From NCBI GenBank assembly GCA_030490835.1, contig CM059972.1, positions 95,129,313 through 95,193,312 of the forward strand: a DNA stretch of 64,000 nucleotides, in the 5' to 3' direction. Below, one piece after another: positions 54,955 to 64,000 of the stretch (its first letter is position 1; each line of letters starts with the position of its first letter). The position numbers were made by a program, and so were the translations under genes. The notes under the pieces were generated by a model, which ran no database searches, was not told the origin of the DNA, and worked only from the letters and a program-made list of their open reading frames with translations. The DNA is from Annona cherimola. Taxonomy: Eukaryota > Streptophyta > Magnoliopsida > Magnoliales > Annonaceae.

Positions 54955-55560
54955 GGGCATGTTTGGCAAGGGATAAAAGTTTTTAAATCAAATTTTTTCA
55001 TACTCCACTGGGATTTTATTTTTTTTAATTATTTTTTCACATCTTTCCATATAATTATTCTATTTTTCAATTATTTCTGTATAATTACTTACACAACTAA
55101 CTTATTTATTTTAACATTATTTTCTTTATTCTTTATCATTACCTATATCATATCACAAACTGATTTGTTGCACCTGGGAGCACTTAGCTTTGGTGTACCT
55201 GGGTGCATTTGATCCATTTTATTATTTTTTTAAAAAACTTTTTCATAAGAGTATTAATATAAGTGTATTTAACATGTGTATCAATTTTTGGAGATTTTTA
55301 GGTTTTTTATATTTTTAAAAATAATAACATTTTAGTAATTTTAAATTACTAAAAATGACATTGATTTTTAAAGATTAAAAAAAAATCTAAAAATATCCAA
55401 AATAGTAAAAATTGAAATACATGTTAGATACACTTAGGTCAATAGTTGTGTAAAAATTTTTGAAAACATAAACAAATTGTTATTTGCACCCAGGTACAAC
55501 CAAACCTAAGTGCATCAAGGTGCATATAATTAGTTCCCTATCATATTAGGAACATTTTTA
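54955..55560. mobile_element. Tourist-like MITE remnant split by a foldback
   Basis: GGGCATGTTTGGCAAGG follows TAA at 54952-54954, and the interior matches the reverse orientation of the 40048 copy up to TATATCATATC. The rest lies beyond the insert at 55155-55538 and its right end is lost. Confidence 0.6.
55155..55538. mobile_element. Mutator-type foldback MITE, worn GGAGCCC family
   Basis: GCACCTGGGAGCACTTAGC and GGTGTACCTGGGTGCA on the left are mirrored by TGCACCCAGGTACAACC and GCATCAAGGTGCA on the right. The centre is an AATTTTAAATTACTAAAAAT hairpin. Flanks TATCATATC (55146-55154) and TATCATATT (55539-55547) agree at 8 of 9. Confidence 0.78.
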
Positions 55561-55970
55561 AATGAACCTAGGAGCACTTAGCTTCGGTATACTCGGTTGT
55601 ATTTAACCTATTTTTTATTTTTTTTAAATTTTTTAATACAACTGTAAGTCTAAGCATATTTAACTTTGTATTAAGTTTTACTATTTTTGGAGATTTGTAA
55701 TTTTTTTTGAATTTTAAAAATCAATGGCATTTTTTGAAGATATTTATATATTTCCTTTGATTTTATAAGAAGGGATTTTACTCTTTTTAAATGACTAAAA
55801 AGACCCTAGTTTTTAAAAAATAAAAAATATATATACATCTCCAAAAATGGTAAAACTTTATAGATTAAATACACTTAAATGAATAATTTTATAAAAATTT
55901 AAAAAATGAATGGTGCACCCAGGTTCACTTAAGTTTCAATGAACTCGGGAGCATTGAATCACTTTCTACA
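55561..55970. mobile_element. Foldback MITE, eroded sister of 55155-55538
   Basis: ACCTAGGAGCACTTAGCTTC on the left and TTCACTTAAGTTTCAATG then CTCGGGAGCATTG on the right are the worn inverted ends. The arms hold the TTTTACTATTTTTGGAGAT / CATCTCCAAAAATGG core. The target duplication is not visible. Confidence 0.6.
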
Positions 55971-55974
55971 TAAT

Positions 55975-56950
55975 ATATGATTTTGCTTCTATGGAACTTC
56001 TTTTTTCATGTAACCTATTTCATTTTAAATATCTTGATGGTTGATGAAAGATTCGCTTCATCTATTGTATTTAATATTATTTATTATGTCACGCACAGAC
56101 CCAGAAAAGCGACCATTGTGCATGACGCACAGTGCACATAGACCTAGAAAACGTCTATTGGGCTTGTGGGCTATGGGCCCTTACAGTGTGATATTGTCCG
56201 CTCTGGCCTAGCAGTTTAGCCACATGGATTTAAAACGCGTTACACCATATTGAACTTGATACCCATTTTATCTACCAGGAACTTTCTCTTCTTTTCGATG
56301 TGGGATTCGGTTTTTGGGCTATTACAAGCACACTAGCTTCCGTTTGGTTCGTCCCTGAATCACAACCCAACTCTGGGCTTTTGCCTGCAGCCTAACTTTC
56401 ATTGGTTGAACTCTCCTAACCCCATCTAGTGGAAGGGGAGCCACTTTGATACCACTTGTCATACACGGACCCAGAAAAACGATCATTGGGCTTGACGCAC
56501 AGAGCACACAGACCCAAAAAAATGTCCATTGGGCTTGTGGGTTATATCGCATTCTGGCCTAGCAGCTTAGCCGCACAGATTTAAAATGCGTTACACCATA
56601 TTGAACTTGAGACTCTTATAATCTGCTAGGAACTTTCTCCCCTTTTTGATGTGAGATTCAGTTTTTGAGCTATTACATATAATATCTTAGAAATCCTTTT
56701 ATTTATCTGATATCACTGTGCATGGGACCGCTTGGGTTACATAGAAGCAGAATCCAAAATATGGGACCATTCATAGTGGACATCAGACAAATAAAATAGT
56801 TCCTAATATAATATAAATGATGTTAAATATAATAGATAGAATGAATTTTTTTATCAACCATCAAAATATTAAAAATAGAGGGGATAACATTCAAAAAGGG
56901 TTTTGTAAAAGCATGACCAGTATATATGGATTATATTCAGGTGCAACGCC
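55975..56950. mobile_element. Palindromic MITE (TTCTATG ends) carrying a TRIM
   Basis: Left TGCTTCTATGGAACTTC...TTGATGGTTGATGAAAG matches the 38575 element. After the TRIM, the sequence resumes at ATAATATCTTAGAAATCC and runs through GGGTTACATAGAAGCAG, then the inverse arm ATAGATAGAATGAATT...ATCAACCATCAA. Confidence 0.6.
56087..56677 (-). mobile_element. TRIM (miniature LTR retrotransposon)
   Basis: Two direct repeats, 56087-56326 and 56457-56677, start TGTCA(C/T)(G/A)CAC and end GGGCTATTACA / GAGCTATTACA. On the minus strand, the 130-bp interior starts two bases after the LTR with TGGTATCAAAGTGG, close to the initiator-tRNA-Met primer site TGGTATCAGAGC. The flanks TATTA and TATAA match at 4 of 5. 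It is far too short to code. LTR divergence indicates moderate age. Confidence 0.78.
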
Positions 56951-57235
56951 ATTGCACCATAATTACGGTGTTGTGGCGTCAAAATGAGCCCCACGTGATC
57001 ATAAAATTATAATCTACTACACTCATTATATTTAGACTAATGTATTCTATTACTATATACCATCTTCATCCCAATTGGATACATGTATGGACCCCATATG
57101 AAAATAATACAAAGTCAATCTAATAAAATAGTTTGATGTAAATAACAAGTTTAAAGTAAATTTTTATTCATGATCAAGTGGGGCCCTATAGTGCATGGAC
57201 TGCATTGTGCAGTTCGAATGTACTTAATTATTTTC
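56937..57235. mobile_element. (TA)n-associated MITE, GAGCCCCACGTGATCAT family
   Basis: TTCAGGTGCAACGCCATTGC, then TGAGCCCCACGTGATCATAA, TAATGTATTCTATTACTAT and GGACCCCATATGAAAATA, ending near CATTGTGCAGTTCGAATG. A family shared with 58077, 58776, 59148, 60045, 61681 and 62062; most copies are bordered by TATATA runs. Confidence 0.6.
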
Positions 57236-57246
57236 CACATATATAT

Positions 57247-57609
57247 AGGGGTGATTCTTTTAGGCTAGGTGTATGGGACCCCTATGTGTCCGGTCATGGG
57301 ACCTCCCCAAAAATATTTTTTTGATTTTTTAATAAACATGTAGAGCTAGGTCTATTTCAGCTATAAACTAAAATTTACCATTTTTGAATGCTTTTAAGTA
57401 TTTTTTATTTTTAAACACAGCGGCATTTTTGTAATTTATTTACTCAAAAATTATGAAAAATGCATTATATTTAAAAATAAAACATACTTAAAAGAATCCA
57501 AAAATATGAAACTTGGTTTATAGATTAAATATATCTTACTTTACATATTTATAAAAAATTTAAAAATAAAAAATAGATTTCATGTGCCTGGCCACACTGA
57601 ATGCCTCTC
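57247..57609. mobile_element. Foldback MITE, second copy of the 3576 family
   Basis: GGGGTGATTCTTTTAGGCTAG and GGACCTCCCCAAAAATATT on the left mirrored by CTGGCCACACTGAATGCC. Central ATTTACTCAAAAATTATG hairpin. Flanked by ATATATA. Confidence 0.72.
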
Positions 57610-57615
57610 ATATAT

Positions 57616-58000
57616 GAGGGGTGATTCTTTTACACCATGTGCATGGGACCCCCCCATGCATCCGGCCATGGGACCTCCCAAATTTTTTTTTGATTTTTTT
57701 ATAAACATGTAGAGCTAGGTATATTTAACCTATAAACCAATTTTTAACCATTTTTAAATATTTTTAAGTATTTTTACTTTTAAACACAATGACATTTTTG
57801 TAATTTTTTGACTTAGAAATTATGAAAAATACCGCTGTGTTTCAAAATAAAAAAATGCTTAAAAGTATTCGAAAATGGTAAAACTTAGTTTATAAGTTAA
57901 ATACACCCAACTCCATATGTTTATAAAAAATAAAAAAACTAAATTTTTTGGCTAGACGCATGGCTGCCCCCATGGGCCCAACTGCAACGTGAACACCCTC
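57616..58000. mobile_element. Foldback MITE, third copy of the 3576 family
   Basis: Starts GAGGGGTGATTCTTTTACAC only seven bases after the previous copy and ends CGTGAACACCCTC. Same orientation and arm sequence (AACACAATGACATTTTTGT). Confidence 0.72.
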
Positions 58001-58018
58001 CCTCTGTGTGTGTATGCA

Positions 58019-58068
58019 TGTATATATATACACATACACACACACACACCCCACAGAGAGAGAGAGAG
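58019..58068 (+). repeat. (TA)n(CA)n(GA)n compound microsatellite
   Basis: TATATATATACACATACACACACAC then CCCACAGAGAGAGAGAGAG (given in two parts). Confidence 0.9.
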
Positions 58069-58076
58069 AGAGAAAT

Positions 58077-58372
58077 ATTCAGGTGTAGTTGCATCAAAAC
58101 GAGCCCCACATGATCATAAAATTATAATCTACTCTACCCATTGTATTTAGAATGATGTATTTTATTATCTTATCAATTTTCAATCAGATAGTGTATAGAC
58201 TCCATTTGAAAATAGTACAAATTCAACATAATAAAATAGTTTGATGTAAATAATAACTTTAAAGTGATTTTTTTAACATGTAAACATTTGCTATAAAATT
58301 TATATATGGATAAATAATTGTATAAAATTTCATTATATTCAATATATGTGGGGCCCATTTATATATGTAGGA
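58077..58372. mobile_element. (TA)n-associated MITE copy
   Basis: TTCAGGTGTAGTTGCATC, ACGAGCCCCACATGATCAT and TAGTTTGATGTAAATAAT as in 56937. Ends GGGGCCCATTTATATATG. Confidence 0.55.
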
Positions 58373-58374
58373 GT

Positions 58375-58737
58375 GATTTTATTAGCACGAGATAAGATAT
58401 AGCTTACCTCAAAAAATCCTTTTTAGACAACTTTTTTTATACACTTGTTTATTTAAGTGTATTTAACATATGAACTAAGTTTTACAATTTTTGAATATGT
58501 TTAAATATTTTTAAAAAAATTTAAACATGTGCGTATATATGTATTTAAAATACCTTCATCTTTAAAAATCTAAAAAAAAGATAAATATATTCAAAAAGGT
58601 AGAATGTGATTTAAATATTAAATACACTTAGATGAATAAGTGTATGAAGAAAAAAATAAAAAACCTGTTGTACATAAGTTTTTGAAATGGGCTAGGTGGG
58701 GCATTCGCGTAACCCGGGCTAATAGGATCATCATCAT
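58375..58737. mobile_element. Foldback MITE, GGGCTAATAGGATCAT family
   Basis: GAGTGATTTTATTAGCACG and CTTACCTCAAAAAATCC on the left are mirrored by TTTGAAATGGGCTAGGTGGG and GGGCTAATAGGATCATC. The arms hold AAGTGTATTTAACATATGAAC. Confidence 0.62.
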
Positions 58738-58775
58738 GTATGTATGTGTGTGTGTGTGTGTATATATATATATAG
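58738..58775 (+). repeat. (TG)n(TA)n microsatellite
   Basis: Borders the foldback on its left and the 58776 MITE on its right. Confidence 0.9.
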
Positions 58776-59124
58776 AGCTGTTCCGGTGCAGTGACGCTGC
58801 ACCGGAACAACGGTGCAGTGGCCCAAAATAGGCCCCACATGATCATGAAATCATGATCTACTCCACCCATTGTATTTAGAATAATGTATTCTATTACCAC
58901 ACCAATTTTCATCCCAATCAGATATGTATATGGGGCCCCATCTGAAAATGGTACAAATTCAACGTAATAAAATGGTTTATGTAAATAACAACTTTAAGTA
59001 TCTGATTGAGATGAAAATTGGTATGGTAATAAAATACATTATTCTAAATACAATGGGTAGAGTAGATCATGATTTTATGATTATGTGGGGCCCATTTTGG
59101 GCCCACTACACCGGAACAGCCCTC
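58776..59124. mobile_element. (TA)n-associated MITE, GCTGTTCCGGTGCAG ends
   Basis: GAGCTGTTCCGGTGCAGTGA with an inner CGGTGCAGTGGCCC on the left, and GGGCCCACTACACCGGAACA on the right. Palindromic around GTTTATGTAAATAACAAC, (TA)n on both sides. Confidence 0.7.
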
Positions 59125-59147
59125 ATATATATATATGAATATATATA

Positions 59148-59523
59148 TAGCTACTCCGGTACAATGTCACTGCACTGGAACAACGATACATTTGTCTAAA
59201 AATAGACCCCCATACATATTAGAATACAATGAAACTTTATACAATTATTTACGCATATATAAATTTTATAGCAAATAGTTTACATGTTGAAAAACCACTT
59301 TAATGTTATTATTTACATCAAACTATTTTACTACGTTAAATTTATACAATTTTCAGATGGGGTCCATATACATATCCAATTGTGATGAAAATTGATATGG
59401 TAATAGAATACATTATTCTAAATATAATGGGTAGAGTGGATTATAATTTTATCATCATTTTGGGCCTATTTTGAAGCCACTGCACCGTAATTGCAGTGCA
59501 GTGATGCCGCACTTGAATGTCCC
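59148..59523. mobile_element. (TA)n-associated MITE copy
   Basis: AGCTACTCCGGTACAATG on the left; GCACCGTAATTGCAGTGCAG and CACTTGAATGTCCCC on the right. The interior TTACATGTTGAAAAACCAC matches 60045. Confidence 0.62.
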
Positions 59524-59537
59524 CTTATATATATGGG

Positions 59538-60396
<859 letters not shown>

Positions 60397-60404
60397 TATA
60401 TATA

Positions 60405-61680
60405 TAGAGTCTGGCTTCTATGCAAACTTCGGTGGTCCTGTCTAGTTTAGACTCTATTTTGATGATTTTGTTAAATTCAATTTATCCATTGTATTTAGCA
60501 CTGTTCATTTTATTTAGATACAAAACATCATATCAATTGGATGTATGTGTATATCACATTTTCTAAAATGTATAAAATTGTATACAAATTTAGAAAATCA
60601 CTTGAATCCACAAATCAAAGTTTTAGAATATTATAAAATTCTATAGAATCATTAATCTAAGTAGGATGAATATTGTGAATGTTTTAGATATTAAATTGAG
60701 ATCTCATGAGTCCTTATAATAAACAAATCATTTTTAATTGATTTAAATTCACTCTTAAGCAATCGTTAATTTTGAGAATGATGGAACTTATGAATTGAGA
60801 TAATTTTAGGTATCTAAATGAAACAAATAGTGCTAAATATAATGGATGGAATGGATTTAACAAAAATCATCAAAATACAGCCTAAACTAGACAAGAGTAC
60901 AAAAGTAAATTGGTACATCCAAATATATAGAAGTTAGATTAGAGGTGGGAATCGGGGTGGGCCATACCGGGTCAAGGTTTGCCCAACCCTGACCCTAGTT
61001 TTTAAAAATTGAGTTTGACTCTCTTTTTATATTGGGTCTGGACAAAGTCAATTTGACCCTCATTTTTTTAATAGGTTCCTGGACAAGTATTAGATGGGTT
61101 TCGGGATAGTGGGTCAAGTCGAAAGTACGGGTCAAATAGATAATTTTAAGAAATTATATACCTATCAAACATAAGTATACATTCATGCTAAATTTAAATA
61201 TTATATGCTTCGATATTTCACTAATTATTAAAAACACATAATTAAGAAAACAAAACTTTAAAAATATAGAATCAATTTATTAAAATAGGTTAATATATAA
61301 TTTCACATAAGGGTTATATATGTATAATTTTTTTATTGATTCTTATATCGCTTTCTGAATAAATTAATTCTTCTATTGTTGACAGAGGTGATTATAAAAA
61401 AGTGAGAATTTTAAAAGAAAATAATAATATATTTAAATATAGGCTTATAATTTTTGATAAATTAATATATGCGGGGGCGGGTCAAACTGTTCGGGTCAGG
61501 ACATGACCGACCCACCTGAACCTAACCCTATTTTTAAATTTGGGTCAAAATTTCTGACCCATCTCTATACCGGCTCAAAAATATATTAGTTTTAACCGGC
61601 CAAAAACGGGTCGGGTCAAAGCTGGGTCACGGGTCAACCCACCCCAATTTCCACCCTAAGCCAGACTCTATATATATAGA
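60405..61680. mobile_element. Palindromic MITE, TATAGAGTCTGGCTTC ends, with nested insertion
   Basis: Ends TATAGAGTCTGGCTTCTATG and AAGCCAGACTCTATA are inverted, with TATATA outside. Inner arms ATCCATTGTATTTAGCACTG / GTGCTAAATATAATGGATGG pair. The right arm is broken by 60944-61663. Confidence 0.65.
60944..61663. mobile_element. hAT-like repeat, AGAGGTGGGAATCGGGGTGGG ends (inserted)
   Basis: Starts GAGGTGGGAATCGGGGTGGG and ends CCCACCCCAATTTCCACC, inverted. Inside, many GGGTCAA/TTGACCC words and an AT-rich centre. Same broad class as 40917. Target duplication not clear. Confidence 0.5.
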
Positions 61681-62050
61681 GGAATATTTGAGTGTAGGAA
61701 TTACAGTGTAGTTGCGTCAAATGGGCTTCACATTTCATAAAATTATAATATACTACACCCATTATATTTAGAATGATGTATTCTATTATCATACTAATTT
61801 TCATCCTAATTGTATATGTGTATGGACCTTATCTAAAGATAGTACAAATTCAATATAAATAAAATAGTTTGATGTAAATAATAACTTTAAAGCGATTTTT
61901 TTAACATGTAAACCATTTGCTATAAATTTATATATCGATAAATGATTATATAAGGTTTCATTGCATTTTAATATATGTGGGATCCATCTTTGGGCAAATG
62001 TACGTTTTTCGGTGCAGTAGTGCTGCACTAGAACAGATCTCATATATATA
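61681..62050. mobile_element. (TA)n-associated MITE copy
   Basis: TATTTGAGTGTAGGAATTAC and CAAATGGGCTTCACATTTCA on the left; GGTGCAGTAGTGCTGCACTA on the right. TATATATA on both sides. Confidence 0.58.
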
Positions 62051-62061
62051 TATGTATGTAT

Positions 62062-62192
62062 GTTGGTAACCATTCCAGTGAAACTCATACGTATCATAAT
62101 TATGATGCATTTCATTACAAAAGGGCCCCACGTATATTAGAATGATATAATACTTTATACATCATTGATTTATATAAAATTATACTTTCGAT
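62062..62192. repeat. Truncated (TA)n-associated MITE
   Basis: GGTAACCATTCCAGTGAAAC, then AAAAGGGCCCCACGTATATT and a broken arm, cut by the hAT-type element at 62201. Confidence 0.4.
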
Positions 62193-62200
62193 GTTTAGAT

Positions 62201-64000
62201 CAATGTTGTCAGAACCGAACCGGTGATTGAACCGGTAAAAGAACTGGTCTGGTTCAAACCGGTTCGACCGGTTAATCGAACCGGTTCGAACCGGTGACGT
62301 CAGCATGACATATTTGTTATGTATATTATGATTTATGTGATGTGTATTGATGGAATTAGATGAGTAATCACGTGACTTAGCCTATTTAATAGGGTTGGTA
62401 AGGAAAAAAAAAACAAAATTGAAATAAATAGCATATTTGCTTGAAAAAATATGAAAAAAATAATTAAAAAAGTAAAGTAGCAATGTAAAAAATAGGGGGA
62501 TTTTTTTTTAAATTTTCCTCAAAGCCAAACAAGGACTCGGTAAAATTAGAAGTGTAAAAGATAAAACTGAGAAATTTGATTCTTTAATAAGATTTTGCAT
62601 TGGAAATGTTAATAGAAATAAATTACACCTGCTTGGATGGGTTTTTAGTTAGAAACAGATTTCAAAACTTAAGCAGGGGTGATTGAAACTAATACATAGA
62701 GGAATTTGAGTCTGCAGCACGCATAACTTGGACTTTATAGAGCGTTACGAACTTCATCGACGTAAGCTGCCCAGCTTTCAGAGCTCCCTCCCAACACGTG
62801 CACTGCCCACTCCTCTCCTAGCTCTCCTAGTATGGAAGCTGCTTCCACCCACGCCTTCAAAAATCTCGTAGCATGGTAGCATGGCAAGCGAACATAGATG
62901 GTCGCCCAACATCCATTGCAGGCCGTCACACCCCACGTGAATTCCTCGTGGTGTCCACCTTGGCTTCCATTGCAGCACCTTGTGTGGGGCAGGTTGCTCC
63001 CTCGTGTGAAGGCATGCATGCTAATGGGGTTGTCCTCAATGCTGGAATTTGCAATGGTTGTGTTTGGCCTCTCGATCATCTGCCCAGCGACTGAAGCGCG
63101 CCTCGTCGAACGCATCTCGCGGTCAAATCTATCGTCATCATCCAACCTCATTTGTGAACCCCTGTTGCCAACCGCAGAATTTTTTGGGGATCACGACTGC
63201 TAGAAGCTCCCATCTCCTTCCAAGCCTCTTGCGTTGCCTGTCCAATCGCCTCTCTCCCCAAGATCATTGAGAATCCCAGAGAGCCTAGCCATGATACAAA
63301 CCGATCACTGTTGTTGAGCAGCCCGCCCGACACGTCAATGTTAGGGGAGACGGACTTGGGTCAGCCGAGATCGGGATAGGCAGTCGCACCCGTGCTGTTG
63401 ATGATGGCATTATCGAATTGGTTCAACGATCGTTGAGTTTGGAATCTTGGACGATGGCCCCCATAGCACAAACACCCATGCAAGGGAGTTAAATCTCCAT
63501 GAGCGAGTGTAGCTGCCACGGGTTGCACGGCACCAAGGATCCATCGCTTGATGGAGGAGAATGGACCTAAGAAGGAGGAGACAAAATGCCCCCTCTGCTT
63601 GGGGCCAAAACCTGCCATGCTTTCGGGTTGGCGATTTGTCTTCTGCTAGAAGATGAGCGGATGATGGATCCGAGAACAGAGAAATAGAAACAGAGAGGCA
63701 ATGGTTCGAACCGGCGGGTGCTGCGGGCGCTGTGCGGGGAGCAGCCAGCGGCGGGCACGGTGCGGGCGGCGGGAGCTGCGAGGGCCGAGGACGCCGAGTT
63801 GATGATGGCAGGCGCTGCCACTGTGAGGAGACGACGATGGCGTTTTAGGGTTTAGATTTCAGAAACGACGAAAGGGGGGAAATGAGAGAGGGGCAGCGAG
63901 CGGAGGCGGGAAGTGGGTTCCGTAACAGGACTTCATTTGGTATTTTTTTTATATATATATAAAACCATCCGACCGGTCGAATACGGTTCGACCGCATATC
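62201..64000. mobile_element. hAT-type element, inverted relative to 53102-54510, right end outside
   Basis: The left end CAATGTTGTCAGAACCGAAC continues through AAGAACTGGTCTGGTTC and GACGTCAGCATGACATATTT, matching the reverse complement of the end of the 53102 element. At the window edge CGACCGGTCGAATACGG-type words correspond to that element's other subterminal region, so roughly 100 bp are missing. The interior is different and longer. Confidence 0.72.
62700..63900 (-). other. Genic-looking cargo inside the hAT-type element
   Basis: GC-richer DNA with minus-strand frames at 62735-63151, 63361-63618 and 63567-63821. Read on the minus strand, AAATCTAAACCCTAAAACG (about 63860) resembles a plant 5' UTR just ahead of an alanine-rich frame. 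Intron-like gaps separate the frames. I recognise no family; captured host exons are the most likely reading. Confidence 0.35.

Noticed and set aside
63361..63821. Two minus-strand ORFs taken as a host gene at the right edge
   Set aside because: They lie inside hAT-type ends and match nothing I recognise; reported as possible captured cargo only.

Overview
The window is nuclear DNA of a flowering plant. It holds GT-AG introns, a plant TGA-type bZIP factor, a plant-type RAE1 WD40 protein and typical plant transposon families. I cannot place the species from the sequence. Only two host genes are recognisable, both on the + strand: the last coding exon of a TGA-class bZIP factor at the left edge (289-441), and a complete RAE1 mRNA-export-factor gene (ATG 31913, stop 52466). 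RAE1 has 11 exons, 1,044 coding bases and 347 residues spread over about 20.5 kb, because its introns are filled with transposons. No bacterial-style system, CRISPR array, rRNA or tRNA gene was seen.

Layout. 0.3-1 kb: end of the TGA gene. 1.8-13 kb: AT-rich DNA with foldback and MITE elements, several with clear 9-bp target duplications. 14-19 kb: a GRF-zinc-finger-like remnant and a decayed minus-strand Mutator-like transposase. 20.2-20.6 kb: a purine-strand tract. 21.3-28.8 kb: a young Ty1/copia LTR retrotransposon whose start codon appears to lie in the LTR and to be spliced to gag. 30.8-31.5 kb: a foldback element and a tRNA-derived SINE just upstream of RAE1. 31.9-52.5 kb: RAE1, with an RTE-type LINE nested in an older RTE copy (intron 5), a 4.9-kb hAT-type composite (intron 6) and hairpin-forming tandem repeats (intron 7). 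53.1-54.5 kb: a hAT-type element with an 8-bp target duplication. 55-62 kb: a dense MITE cluster, many members bounded by (TA)n, including a TRIM inserted in a palindromic MITE. 62.2 kb to the edge: a second, inverted element with the same hAT-type ends but different cargo.

How the parts relate. The two host genes are unrelated; the rest is transposon strata. Target duplications and interrupted copies give relative ages: Tourist-like MITEs were repeatedly hit by Mutator-type foldbacks, the younger RTE split the older one, and the copia element (about five differences between its LTRs) is among the youngest. The points most worth following are the LTR start codon with its LTR-spanning intron, the modular foldback superfamily that keeps a common arm core under different termini, and the pair of hAT-type elements with different cargo.
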